A stretch of DNA of 34,215 nucleotides, taken from positions 1 through 34,215 of the forward strand of contig JAIQEZ010000047.1 in the NCBI GenBank assembly GCA_020073545.1, in the 5' to 3' direction. The notes below the pieces were generated by a model, which was not told the origin of the DNA, did no database searches, and saw only the letters and a list, made by a program, of their open reading frames with translations. The first letter of the stretch is position 1. Each line of letters starts with the position of its first letter. The translations under genes were made by a program, and so were the position numbers. Shown piece after piece: positions 9,853 to 17,365 of this stretch. This DNA comes from Terriglobia bacterium. GTDB lineage: Bacteria; Acidobacteriota; Terriglobia; UBA7540.

Positions 9853-10369
9853 CTTGTTCCTAACCAGTGCATTAAGACCCGCTGGAGGCACTGCCCAAAC
9901 AGTCTATCGGCGGTTGTCGCGCTGCACTTGAGAGCAGAACAAGGGGGATCGCAGCCGGCTTTGGGGGACCCCAGTGCCGGGCGGAGTATTTTCGTGTGCA
10001 CGAAGAGGCAGGCGAATTGCACTCATAACCGTACGAGCGCACCGCAGGCGGTTTGGGGCGGCAACGCTTGGGACCCGCCGAATGCACCGTCTGCACACGG
10101 CGGGCAGGTGCCCAGGTCGTCCTGCCCACGGGGCAACTAATCAGGGATGAACAGCCGGTGGCCAGCCGGCCCGAGAGCATCCGAGTAACTCTAGCCAGTC
10201 AGCCGGAGGCCGCCACGGAGATTCCTGCTTCAGCCCGCCCGGGGGATCACTTCGCGCTTCCCTTCATGGGTATTTTATGGGAGTATCTAAATTTCCTGTA
10301 TCGTCCGCAGGTCTGTCTATCACAATCGATTCAGCTCAGCTCACGGACGGGGCGACGGAGAATTGACGC
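9853..10369. other. Divergent intergenic region without a recognised gene
   Basis: About 500 bp separate the histidine kinase (minus) and the polyprenyl synthase (plus). I see no convincing coding frame. A GC-rich hairpin has a 7-bp stem at 10102-10108/10121-10127, and a more AT-rich patch at about 10266-10300 could contain the synthase promoter, but no clean -35/-10 pair stands out. Confidence 0.4.
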
Positions 10370-11362
10370 TTGGCGTCCATCAAGAATCTGACCGTCAGGG
10401 AAGTCTTCGAGTTGGTCCGGCCCGAGCTGCAACGGGTTGAAGAGGAATTTGTCCTACAGACCGCCTCGGGGGTTCACCCGATTACGGAGATCGGGCAGTA
10501 TTTGCAGGAAGGCGGGGGAAAGCGGCTGCGTCCTGCTTTGGTCCTGTTGTCCTCAAAGTTGTGTGAGTACGAGGGTCTGTCTTCCATCCGCCTGGGCGCA
10601 GTGGTGGAAATGATACATACCGCAACCCTCGTCCACGACGATGTGATCGATCAAGCCGATACCCGGCGCGGACGCCCCTCCACGAATTCCCGTTGGGGAA
10701 ATCACATGAGCGTGCTGGCGGGCGATTGGCTTTACATGCAAGCCTTCCACATCGCTCTGGCCGAGCGAAATTTCCGAATTCTGGATGTCCTGGTTCGGCT
10801 CACGCAAGTCATGGTGGAAGGCGAGTTGCTCCAACTGACTTGCCTGCGGAAACTCACGGTCACCGAAGAGGAATATCTGGAACTGGCCTACCGCAAGACG
10901 GCTTGCTTGTTTTCGGCCTGCCTGCGGGTGGGTGCGCTGCTCGGTGGCAAGAGTGAAAGCGAAGAGACGCAGCTGGGTCTCTACGGGATCAACCTGGGCT
11001 TGGCTTTCCAACTGATCGACGACGTGCTGGACTTCACCTCCTCGGAGGAGGTTCTGGGCAAGCCCATTGGCAGTGACCTGCGGGAAGGGAAGCTGACGTT
11101 GCCCTTGATCTATCTCCTGCGAAGGTGCACACCGGAGGAGGCGCGCAAAGTCTCTCAGGTGCTGGAGGAGGGCGGATTTCATTCCGTGCGGTTTGCTGAA
11201 ATCCTGGATCTGATCGAACATTACGGAACCCTGCGGGCGGCACGCGAAAGAGCCCAGGATTTTTCCAACAAGGCCCGGAGTTTTCTGGAAGGCTTCCCGA
11301 ATTCGCCTTTCAAAGACGCGTTGCACTCTCTCCCTGATTTTATTCTGGAACGTGAATCCTGA
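10370..11362 (+). CDS. Long-chain all-trans polyprenyl diphosphate synthase
   Basis: A 330-residue trans-prenyltransferase that extends an allylic diphosphate with isopentenyl diphosphate. GGGKRLRP (48-55) is the IPP/diphosphate-binding segment. The first Asp-rich motif is DDVID (D90, D91, D94) with TRRG after it, and the second is LIDDVLDF (D217, D218, D221). The residues four and five before the first motif are T86 and A85. Small residues there are typical of enzymes making long products (for example C35-C50 for quinones) rather than FPP/GGPP synthases. The start is a TTG, with GGAG about 10 nt upstream. The exact chain length and gene name (ispB, hepT type) cannot be assigned from sequence alone. 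Confidence 0.92.
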   Translation: MASIKNLTVREVFELVRPELQRVEEEFVLQTASGVHPITEIGQYLQEGGGKRLRPALVLLSSKLCEYEGLSSIRLGAVVEMIHTATLVHDDVIDQADTRRGRPSTNSRWGNHMSVLAGDWLYMQAFHIALAERNFRILDVLVRLTQVMVEGELLQLTCLRKLTVTEEEYLELAYRKTACLFSACLRVGALLGGKSESEETQLGLYGINLGLAFQLIDDVLDFTSSEEVLGKPIGSDLREGKLTLPLIYLLRRCTPEEARKVSQVLEEGGFHSVRFAEILDLIEHYGTLRAARERAQDFSNKARSFLEGFPNSPFKDALHSLPDFILERES

Positions 11363-11382
11363 AGTCGAGCCCGCCCCCCGGC

Positions 11383-11970
11383 ATGAAACATCGCCACGAA
11401 ACCGAAATCAAGCTGGTGGTCAGGAATCCGAAAGAAGTCCGCTGGCAACTCGCGGAACTGGGCTTTCGGCCGGTCCACGCGCGCCACTTCGAAAGCAACT
11501 ACCTCTTCGATTTTTCCGACCAGCGACTGCGGAAATCGCGGTGCCTGCTTCGCCTGCGCTTTGCCGGCGACCGAGGTCTGCTGACTTTCAAGGGAGCGCC
11601 GGTTCGGTCGCGCGACTATAAGATCCGGCGGGAAATCGAGACGACGGTGGAAGACGGGCACCGCCTGGGCGAGATCCTGCGCAACCTGGGAATGCGCGAG
11701 GTTTTCTACTACGAGAAGTTTCGTACGATCTACGCGCCCCGTGGGAAGCGGGAGGTTTCGGAAGCGCCCCACCTCGTATATGACGAGACGCCGGTGGGCA
11801 ATTTTCTGGAACTGGAAGGCCCGCAACGCTGGATCGATGAAGTAGCTCGCCAGCTCGGCTACTCCCGTCAGGAGTACATCACGGAAAGTTATGCAGCGCT
11901 CTATCGAAAGAAATGTCTGCAAGGGGGGAAGAAACCCGGAAACATGATCTTCTCGACGCGCGAATCGTGA
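11383..11970 (+). CDS. CYTH domain protein (class IV adenylate cyclase/thiamine triphosphatase fold)
   Basis: About 195 residues, starting with the diagnostic ExExK signature (E6-T-E8-I-K10). Alternating charged strands of a triphosphate tunnel enzyme follow: NYLFDF, RLRF, LLTFKG, KIRREIE, YYEKFRTIY and FLELEGP. Members hydrolyse or cyclise nucleoside or inorganic triphosphates with divalent metal; CyaB-like AC2 cyclases are the closest pattern. Whether this makes cAMP or is a phosphatase cannot be decided by eye. It lies 20 bp after the polyprenyl synthase and may be co-transcribed with it. Confidence 0.85.
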   Translation: MKHRHETEIKLVVRNPKEVRWQLAELGFRPVHARHFESNYLFDFSDQRLRKSRCLLRLRFAGDRGLLTFKGAPVRSRDYKIRREIETTVEDGHRLGEILRNLGMREVFYYEKFRTIYAPRGKREVSEAPHLVYDETPVGNFLELEGPQRWIDEVARQLGYSRQEYITESYAALYRKKCLQGGKKPGNMIFSTRES

Positions 11971-11999
11971 TTGGGTTCTATCGCGGCCTGGGCTATAAT
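11971..11999 (+). promoter_or_regulatory. Sigma-70-type promoter for tatA
   Basis: TTGGGT at 11971-11976 and a perfect TATAAT at 11994-11999 are separated by 17 bp. The predicted start point is around 12006, about 45 nt before the tatA ATG, which has a GGGGAGGAG ribosome binding site. Confidence 0.75.
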
Positions 12000-12050
12000 G
12001 CTCGTGAGTGTTCCGTCGGCGGCCACGCCGGCCGGGGAGGAGAATAACTA

Positions 12051-12257
12051 ATGGAAGGGTTATTACAGCCGGTTCACCTATTCTTCATCTTGCTGATCGT
12101 TCTGATCCTGTTCGGGCCCGGTAAATTGCCCGAGCTGGGGAAGGGCCTGGGGAAGGGTATTCGTGAGTTCAAGGACGCCCTCCGCGGCGGGTTGGCGGGC
12201 TCGCCCGACAGAAATGACAAAGACGAAGAGAAAAAAGACGAAGGCAAGAAGGCGTAA
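12051..12257 (+). CDS. tatA: Twin-arginine translocase subunit TatA/TatE
   Basis: A 68-residue TatA-family protein, the pore-forming or membrane-destabilising subunit of the Tat export system. It has one N-terminal transmembrane segment (about 9-21, [13 protein letters not shown]), the [21 protein letters not shown] hinge and amphipathic helix, and a charged Asp/Lys-rich tail. There is no adjacent tatB or tatC, so this is an orphan tatA. The Tat-signal TIM-barrel protein at 981-1886 would be a local client of the system. It has its own strong promoter and a good ribosome binding site. Confidence 0.95.
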   Translation: MEGLLQPVHLFFILLIVLILFGPGKLPELGKGLGKGIREFKDALRGGLAGSPDRNDKDEEKKDEGKKA

Positions 12258-12563
12258 GCCTCCTCTGATCACCGGTACCGCGGAAGGCCCGTCGTATCCC
12301 TCATCGCTGCTCCCTCCACGATGGCATCATCGAGGGCGTCCCTGCTTTAGCCCGATCGCGCCCCTTGTGCCGTCCCAACCCAATTTGCCAATCTGTGACG
12401 CCTTCATTCTGCTCGGCCCGAAAGATGGCCCTTCGTAGAAAGGCAAGGTAAGACAAGTTGGAACGGCACTGGTTTCTGGCTGGTGCGTTTTTGGCGACGG
12501 GGGACGGTCCCCGCGCTCGAAATGCGCTGCGCACTGTGGCCAGCGTGCAAAAGCATCAGTTGG
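12258..12563. other. Non-coding interval between tatA and tRNA-Asn
   Basis: No supported gene. One compact hairpin is present (GGGGAC/GTCCCC around 12500-12512, single-base centre), of the type also seen as a dispersed palindrome in GC-rich genomes. There is no clear T-run terminator after tatA. Confidence 0.4.
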
Positions 12564-12593
12564 TTGACGAGGTTTTTCGGCCTGTGGTATAAA
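12564..12593 (+). promoter_or_regulatory. Sigma-70-type promoter for tRNA-Asn
   Basis: TTGACG at 12564-12569 and TATAAA at 12588-12593 with an 18-bp spacer. The predicted start lies about 35 nt upstream of the mature tRNA 5' end. Confidence 0.7.
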
Positions 12594-12635
12594 CTCAGAG
12601 ATTGGGTTCAGTCGCAGTCGTTCGTCGGCGCTTGC

Positions 12636-12710
12636 TCCTCAGTAGCTCAATGGTAGAGCATTCGGCTGTTAACCGAAGGGTTCCAGGTTCGAGTCCTGGC
12701 TGAGGAGCCA
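12636..12710 (+). tRNA. tRNA-Asn (anticodon GTT)
   Basis: A 75-nt cloverleaf with acceptor stem TCCTCAG/CTGAGGA, D-arm GCTC/GAGC, anticodon stem TTCGG/CCGAA with loop CTGTTAA, T-arm CCAGG/CCTGG with TTCGAGT loop, and an encoded CCA end (12708-12710). Confidence 0.97.
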
Positions 12711-12735
12711 AACTTCCAGATTCGGCTTTTCCTTA

Positions 12736-13188
12736 CGGTGCGCGGGATCTAAGCCGGCGGGGTGTTTAGGAATTCGAGCCCGGCGAGGAACCCGCGGCTG
12801 GACCCTGGTCCCTGTACCCACACCACACGAGTTGGGATGGCCTGCCCGGAGTCCCCCCAGGGGACGATTCCAACCATATCCCCGGGGATCAGCATGAAAC
12901 TAGTTCGAACCCGTACACCTTCGCGCGAGAGGTCAACCGTGTACGCGTCGTGCTCCGTCTGGGAGGCTTCCCACTTCACCAAGAGACTAATCGGAATTGT
13001 CGCTGATACCCGTTCTGACCGGCGAAGGTAAGCAGAGGAAACAGTTTGCATCGGCAACCTCTCAACCCGGCGTCTGGTGACAACTATATAGAGAGCCTAC
13101 AACACCCAAGGGTGAAAGTCAAGCCGTCCCTGCGAGGCGCATGGAGTGGCGCGCAGTGCGGGGTAGGAAAGTCGCAGTGCCACGATCG
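12736..13188. repeat. Direct repeat block, copy A (PilZ gene plus upstream sequence)
   Basis: This segment of about 453 bp aligns throughout with 13871-14335, in the same orientation. It covers the PilZ gene and about 130 bp upstream of it. The copies differ by substitutions and small indels, so the duplication is not recent. Confidence 0.85.
12749..13057 (-). CDS. PilZ domain protein, copy A
   Basis: A 102-residue stand-alone PilZ domain. The c-di-GMP-binding signature is complete: R-x3-R in RRSER near residue 12 and D-x-S-x2-G in DLSREG near residue 43. PilZ proteins bind cyclic di-GMP and alter motility, polysaccharide export or similar processes by protein contact. This copy is about 85-90% identical by eye to the PilZ protein at 13884-14192. 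The promoter-like sequence seen upstream of copy B is degenerate here, so copy A may be poorly expressed. Confidence 0.85.
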   Translation of the reverse strand: MPMQTVSSAYLRRSERVSATIPISLLVKWEASQTEHDAYTVDLSREGVRVRTSFMLIPGDMVGIVPWGDSGQAIPTRVVWVQGPGSSRGFLAGLEFLNTPPA

Positions 13189-13260
13189 GCCGCCGGATGG
13201 AGACCTTGAGTGGCAGGCTTCGGGAGATTGCGCCAGCCCGCATCACTCCGTCACAGAAGG

Positions 13261-13518
13261 TCACTCCGTGGAATGTACCGAGTCAACGGTGAACAGCGTG
13301 AAATCGCAGCCCAAGTTGCCTCCGGTGCACACCAGCACGCCGCGACGCACGAGCTTGACTGGCCCGTCGTCGGGAAGCGGAGCTTTGAACTTGAGCGACG
13401 CCACCACCTTGCTCAAGGAGCGAACATGCTCGGCGCCGCCGATAAATCTCACGTCCTCGACCCGGCCACCCGGCGCCAGCAACACAGAGAACTCCGGACT
13501 GCCCGGTGTGCAGTTCTT
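13261..13518 (-). pseudogene. C-terminal remnant of a hypothetical protein
   Basis: The minus-strand frame reads NCTPGSPEFSVLLAPGG, then RVEDVRFIGGAEHVRSL and KLVRRGVLVCTGGNLGCDF, ending SVHSTE. It has the texture of a real C-terminal domain with VEDVRF and RRGVLVC strands. A stop codon lies immediately before it and there is no plausible start with a ribosome binding site, so it looks like a decayed 3' fragment. I do not recognise the family with certainty. It lies between the two PilZ repeat copies. Confidence 0.45.
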
Positions 13519-13560
13519 CCCTCACCAAACAAGAACACCGTAGCCTAGATTCCGTTTCCA

Positions 13561-13850
13561 CCCCCAGCCCTGGGCAAAGCCCAGGGGATTGAGAACTCGT
13601 CACCAGGGGTCAGCCCCAAAGGGGCAACCTCCCTCAGCCCAGGGCAACCCTCTGGGGATCAAGGAGCGGTCACAGCCGCAACCCCTGAAAGGGCGGGCCA
13701 CTCTATCGCCCCTTCAGGGATTGCGCGCTGAAATGGATTGGGCCTCTTAACCCGGGCCGATGGCCCACCATTAACATCGGCGGGCCTTCGGCCTGGGCCG
13801 GGATGGATTGTCCCCTTCGGGGCTCAACTCCCGGCAGCGCACGAGATTTG
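13561..13850. repeat. Cluster of REP-like short hairpins
   Basis: At least five small palindromes with 3-nt centres follow one another: CCCTGGGC-AAA-GCCCAGGG (13568-13586), GCCCC-AAA-GGGGC (13613-13625), CCCT-GAA-AGGG near 13683, GGCC-TTC-GGCC (13783-13793) and CCCC-TTC-GGGG near 13811. No protein frame is supported. The set resembles dispersed REP/BIME arrays. No REP-associated transposase gene is nearby. Confidence 0.6.
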
Positions 13851-13883
13851 GTTTAGGATGTGCGTGGTAGCGGTGCGTGGGAT

Positions 13884-14192
13884 CTAAGCTGGCAAGGTGC
13901 CTAAGAATTCGAGCCCGGCGAGGGACCCGCGGCCGGACTCTGGTCGCTGCACCCACACTACACGAGTTGGGATGGCCTGCCCGGAGTCCCCCCAGCGGAC
14001 GATTCGAACCATGTCCCCGGGGAACAGCATGAAAGTAGTTCGAACCCGTACACCTTCGCGCGAGAGGTCAACCGTGTACGCGTCGTGCTCCGTCTGGGAG
14101 GCTTCCCACTCCACCAAGAGACTAATTGGAATTGTCGCTGATACTCGTTCTGACCGGCGAAGGTGAGCATAGGAAACAGTTTCCATCGGCAA
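13884..14192 (-). CDS. PilZ domain protein, copy B
   Basis: A 102-residue PilZ protein with the same signature residues as copy A (RRSER and DLSREG). It differs at scattered positions, such as VEW for VKW and RIVRW for GIVPW. The first residues (MPMETVSYAHL) are conserved between copies, supporting this start. A good extended -10 element (TGTTATAAT) lies upstream on the minus strand, suggesting this is the better expressed paralogue. A c-di-GMP receptor role is inferred from the family; the partner is unknown. Confidence 0.87.
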   Translation of the reverse strand: MPMETVSYAHLRRSERVSATIPISLLVEWEASQTEHDAYTVDLSREGVRVRTTFMLFPGDMVRIVRWGDSGQAIPTRVVWVQRPESGRGSLAGLEFLGTLPA

Positions 14193-14242
14193 TCTCTCAG
14201 CCCTGCCTCACGTGACCGCCACTAACATAGACTATAACACAG

Positions 14243-14269
14243 ATTATAACACCGAAGAGTGAAAGTCAA
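14243..14269 (-). promoter_or_regulatory. Candidate promoter for PilZ copy B
   Basis: On the minus strand TTGACT (14264-14269) is followed after 15 bp by TATAAT (14243-14248) with an upstream TG, giving an extended -10. The spacer is short, but the -10 is perfect. In copy A the equivalent -10 is changed to TGTAGG. Confidence 0.5.
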
Positions 14270-14335
14270 GCCGTCCCTGCGAGTTGCATGGAGTGGCCCG
14301 CAATGCGGAGGAGGAAAGTCGCAGTGCCACGATCG

Positions 14336-14673
14336 CCTGGCGGAGTTGGCTGCCGACTGGCCTTCGCGGCAGGCGAAGCAGGCGACGCTGCGGTGGCGCC
14401 GGTAGCTGCGGGAGACGCCAGCTCGACCCTGTGCGTGCCGAAGGGACCAGGAAACAGAGTCACGCAACCGTGGAGCGCACTTCATCCCTTCGACCAAGCA
14501 AAATCGGAATTCGGTCGGGGGCGAGGGGCCTCTATCGAGTCCATGACCTTCAAGGTAGAATGCACTTTGCAGGGGGCATGGCAACTCCGGCGGCAGTGCG
14601 GAATCTGTGCCGCTCCCGATGGTTCCACTCGCCGGGTGATCAAGCGTTACACTACTGCACGGAGGAAGAGTGC
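14336..14673. other. Interval without a recognised gene
   Basis: About 340 bp between the repeat block and the next ORF chain. Frames are open in several directions but none shows conserved motifs. A ribosome-binding-site-like GGAGGAAGAG ends the interval just before the ATG at 14674. Confidence 0.4.
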
Positions 14674-14943
14674 ATGAGGTCGAGCCGGTTCCTCGCCATA
14701 AGCTTTCCACACATCGTCCTCATCCTGCTCGGCGCGGCAATCACCCTGCCCCTGAATGCGCAGGACGAAGCACAGAAGTCCACACACTTCGTTGGGGAAT
14801 CGGACCCCGCAAGAATTCACAGGCGCCGGGGCGGCTCTCCCCCCCGAGCCGCCCCGGAGAGAAGAACAAAAGCAGACACCTACCCTGGAACTCGCATTAT
14901 GATTGGTACAGGAAACGGGGGCAGGTCACGGTGCATATTATGA
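14674..14943 (+). CDS. Small predicted secreted protein, unknown function
   Basis: An 89-residue frame starting at an ATG with a strong GGAGGA eight bases upstream. The N-terminus (MRSSRFLAISFPHIVLILL...LNAQ) is a good signal peptide of about 30 residues. The rest is Arg/Pro/Gly-rich and not recognisable. The stop overlaps the next ATG (ATGA at 14940-14943), which suggests translational coupling. It may equally be the truncated 5' end of a decayed gene, because its C-terminal half has no protein-like pattern. Confidence 0.45.
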   Translation: MRSSRFLAISFPHIVLILLGAAITLPLNAQDEAQKSTHFVGESDPARIHRRRGGSPPRAAPERRTKADTYPGTRIMIGTGNGGRSRCIL

Positions 14944-15095
14944 AAATCAGCCGTGATCCAAGACTGGTAGAACTCTTAGGAGATGTTGCAAGCAATCCTC
15001 CTTTTAGCCAAAAGGGACGGATAGCTGCATTCTCGCTCGCCTACGCACTATCTCGCATTACAGATGAATTTTCTAGTAATGGGGGGAAACAGTGA
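14940..15095 (+). CDS. 51-residue hypothetical protein
   Basis: A short frame (MKISRDPRLVELLGDVASN...) of ordinary, soluble composition. It overlaps the previous frame by ATGA and the following gene by GTGA. Such double overlap is hard to explain unless it is translated. No known family recognised. Base composition drops in GC from here onward, matching the next two genes. Confidence 0.5.
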   Translation: MKISRDPRLVELLGDVASNPPFSQKGRIAAFSLAYALSRITDEFSSNGGKQ

Positions 15096-16738
15096 AAAGA
15101 TGGTTTTGGCTATTTTGGCTCCTGATCCCCTGTCTCACCCACGCGCAAAACGTCCGCTTCGATGTTGATTGCTCGCAAGGCGGAAAGCTTTTGTACTCTC
15201 CGCAGGTCATTTCCCCAACTCCGAACCATCCTGTAAATGTCGTCGGCTCTTTCCCCAGTTGCTCGATTACCGTCTACCTCACGGGAAGCAGTCCATACAC
15301 GAAGGCAACGCTCTATGATGCGAATGGAATTGGAATGAGCAACCCCTTCACGGCTGACACCACAGGTCATGGGTATTTCTACGCTGACGGTACGAAGCAC
15401 TATGACTGGGCCATTTCAGGAACAGGGATCACATCTCCCTTTGGCCTTTCAGATCAAATCAAATTTCCATTAGGGCTTGGCAACGGTGGACCAGTCATCG
15501 ACGCCACCACAATGCCGGGAGCCGATCCTTCAATACAGGTAAGCAATGCGATGACTGCGGTTCTGGCTGCGGGCGGCGGGGAGGTCCATGCAGAGGGCTT
15601 CAACTGTCCGTATCCTGGCTGTGCATGGTCGCAAACTGTTACGGTTGGTGATGTTTCCCATCCTGTTGTGCTTTTTCTGCCCCCGTCAGGCTGGTTTAAT
15701 CGAGGATCGGGAGTAACAGCTTTTCTATATCACAGCAGCGCAACCATCATCGGGTATCAGACACTATTCTACGGCAACGACAGTGTTGCCGCAATTGGAC
15801 CTGCATACGAAGTTTCAGGAAGGCTTCAGAATGTAAAAATTTACGGCCTACAACTCTTCAATGCGGCTTTTACTGGCATCGGCTTGCAAGTCGGCAGCAC
15901 CGCGCTAGGCGTTGACGTGGCCTATAGCATCTTTGAGGATATTCTAGCTGAAGACATGGACATTGGCTTTTCGCTACAGGCCCCGAACGTCTGCACCTGC
16001 TACAACAAGTTCTATAACAATAGTGCGCTATACAATGCAACCTACGATGTCCAGTCGCTCGCTGGCACAAACAAAAATGAGTGGTACAGCCTGACCGCCC
16101 AGCACACTCCTACAGGGATATACGATCATGGCACTGCTAACAGTTATTACAGCTCCGATCTTGAGAACCTCCCAACACACGCTTGGGAGTTTTCCGGAAA
16201 TGACATAACGATGCGGGACAATTATGAAGAGGCTGCTGCCGCCGGGATATTCGACTCCGGGGCAGCCAACGACAACGTAAAAGATAGCCGGGGAAGCGTT
16301 GCACCAACGGACAGCTCTGGCAACGGGACAAACTTCTGGTCTGACGTAGCGAACTGGGGGAAATCCAGCCAAATTAACTTTCATGCTGTCGTAAACTCAA
16401 CCAACATCGTAGCCTCGACGACTCCCGCAGCTTGGACGCTTTTCAAGGTTGGCTATAGCCTCTTCCAAACTGCCAGTGGCAGCGGAGGAACATGTGCGAC
16501 AAGCGCTACAGTAACCGTCACTCTTGCATGGACCGACCCATCGGGTACAGCGCAGACAAAAGTGGAAAGCGCCTTGAATCTTCCACCGGTACTCGCCGCC
16601 GGTGCAACGCAGCAAGATGAAATCCGCGTTCCGGTGCAGACCGCTAGTGCGCTCTCATATTCAATCGCTTGGGCAGATGGGAATTGTACGACTCAGCCAA
16701 GGGCGAGCATTTATCTGTATGCACAGCCTGTGAATTGA
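15092..16738 (+). CDS. Secreted tail-spike/beta-helix-like protein
   Basis: A 548-residue protein with a clear signal peptide (MKRWFWLFWLLIPCLTHAQ, cleavage near residue 19). The N-terminal 120 residues (VDCSQGGKLLYSP... YTKATLYDANGIGMSNP... YDWAISG) form a beta-rich module like those at the base of phage tail fibres. Residues about 140-400 are Gly/Asn/Tyr-rich with irregular strand repeats typical of a right-handed beta-helix (IYGLQLFNAAFTGIGLQVG, DNYEEAAAAGIFDSG). The last about 110 residues form a separate beta domain (TVTLAWTDPSGTAQT). The GTG start has GGGGGG upstream. GC content and codon use are unlike the flanking chromosome. Likely a surface or tail-spike-like protein of mobile origin; no catalytic residues can be assigned. 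Confidence 0.65.
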   Translation: MKRWFWLFWLLIPCLTHAQNVRFDVDCSQGGKLLYSPQVISPTPNHPVNVVGSFPSCSITVYLTGSSPYTKATLYDANGIGMSNPFTADTTGHGYFYADGTKHYDWAISGTGITSPFGLSDQIKFPLGLGNGGPVIDATTMPGADPSIQVSNAMTAVLAAGGGEVHAEGFNCPYPGCAWSQTVTVGDVSHPVVLFLPPSGWFNRGSGVTAFLYHSSATIIGYQTLFYGNDSVAAIGPAYEVSGRLQNVKIYGLQLFNAAFTGIGLQVGSTALGVDVAYSIFEDILAEDMDIGFSLQAPNVCTCYNKFYNNSALYNATYDVQSLAGTNKNEWYSLTAQHTPTGIYDHGTANSYYSSDLENLPTHAWEFSGNDITMRDNYEEAAAAGIFDSGAANDNVKDSRGSVAPTDSSGNGTNFWSDVANWGKSSQINFHAVVNSTNIVASTTPAAWTLFKVGYSLFQTASGSGGTCATSATVTVTLAWTDPSGTAQTKVESALNLPPVLAAGATQQDEIRVPVQTASALSYSIAWADGNCTTQPRASIYLYAQPVN

Positions 16739-16744
16739 GGAACC

Positions 16745-17284
16745 GTGACTACTCAGACTAGCGGGATCACATTCAGCGTGCTCATGGGAATTCTAGGAGT
16801 CGTGGTAGGAATCGGCACTGTACTCTACTCGGATCGCCTGAAAGTCGAGCATGACACGGCGGCGTTATCTACAGAGATTGCAGATCATGGAAGCCGCATC
16901 AGCACGTTGGAATTGAACTCAGCGACGCATCGGGAAATCCGCGACCTCAAGGACACGATTCAGGACCAGCACAAAGAAACGCTCGAAGAACTTCGCAACT
17001 TGTATCAGATGATGGGAAGTCGCCGTTCGCGAATCCCTAATGGTGCGATACCTGCTGATCCGATAGCACCCGCCGAGGCTAGTCCGCCTGACCTGCCAAA
17101 GGGGTATTTGCGCAGGCATGTTCCATCGAGCTGTTGCGCGTCTAACCCCTATGGAATTAAGAGCCGCTATGAGCTTATTGTCGATGTCGTTTCTTTCGTC
17201 TTCGGACAAAGCAGTCCAGCGTCGCACGGCTTGGAGTATCACACGGCTCGGGGCTGCGCGCAATGGGCAAGAAATCCAAACTGA
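16745..17284 (+). CDS. Membrane-anchored coiled-coil protein, unknown function
   Basis: A 179-residue frame beginning 6 nt after the previous stop with GAGG upstream of its GTG. An N-terminal transmembrane helix (about 8-28, FSVLMGILGVVVGIGTVLY) is followed by a charged helix likely to form a coiled coil (about 32-92, ending HKETLEELRNLYQMM). The remaining tail is Pro/Ser-rich and of uncertain reality. The shape recalls phage holin- or spanin-like accessory proteins, but no family is recognised. It ends 4 bp before the IS left inverted repeat, so the 3' end could have been altered by the insertion. Confidence 0.5.
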   Translation: MTTQTSGITFSVLMGILGVVVGIGTVLYSDRLKVEHDTAALSTEIADHGSRISTLELNSATHREIRDLKDTIQDQHKETLEELRNLYQMMGSRRSRIPNGAIPADPIAPAEASPPDLPKGYLRRHVPSSCCASNPYGIKSRYELIVDVVSFVFGQSSPASHGLEYHTARGCAQWARNPN

Positions 17285-17343
17285 TTTCATGAAAGCGTCG
17301 GCTCCCTCGACCTGAGTAGACTTGGTGGTGCCAAACGACCAAG

Positions 17344-17365
17344 GCTCGGGAGGAAGGAGCCGAGC
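17344..17365 (+). promoter_or_regulatory. Transposase ribosome binding site inside a hairpin loop
   Basis: GCTCGG (17344-17349) pairs with CCGAGC (17360-17365), which abuts the ATG. The 10-nt loop GAGGAAGGAG is the Shine-Dalgarno sequence. This placement could limit or time transposase translation. The effect is inferred from structure only. Confidence 0.5.

Larger units (their letters stand above)
13871..14335. repeat. Direct repeat block, copy B (PilZ gene plus upstream sequence)
   Basis: Second copy of the block at 12736-13188, displaced by about 1.14 kb. Similarity ends near the shared CACGATCG (13181-13188 and 14328-14335). Confidence 0.85.

Noticed and set aside
12680-12710. tRNA-Asn 3' end as an integration site for the accessory region that follows
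   Set aside because: No integrase gene and no second copy of the tRNA 3' end is visible downstream within the window.
14309-14325. GGAGGAAAGTC-like sequence resembling a conserved RNase P RNA segment
   Set aside because: The rest of the RNase P core is absent and the sequence belongs to the duplicated PilZ upstream block.
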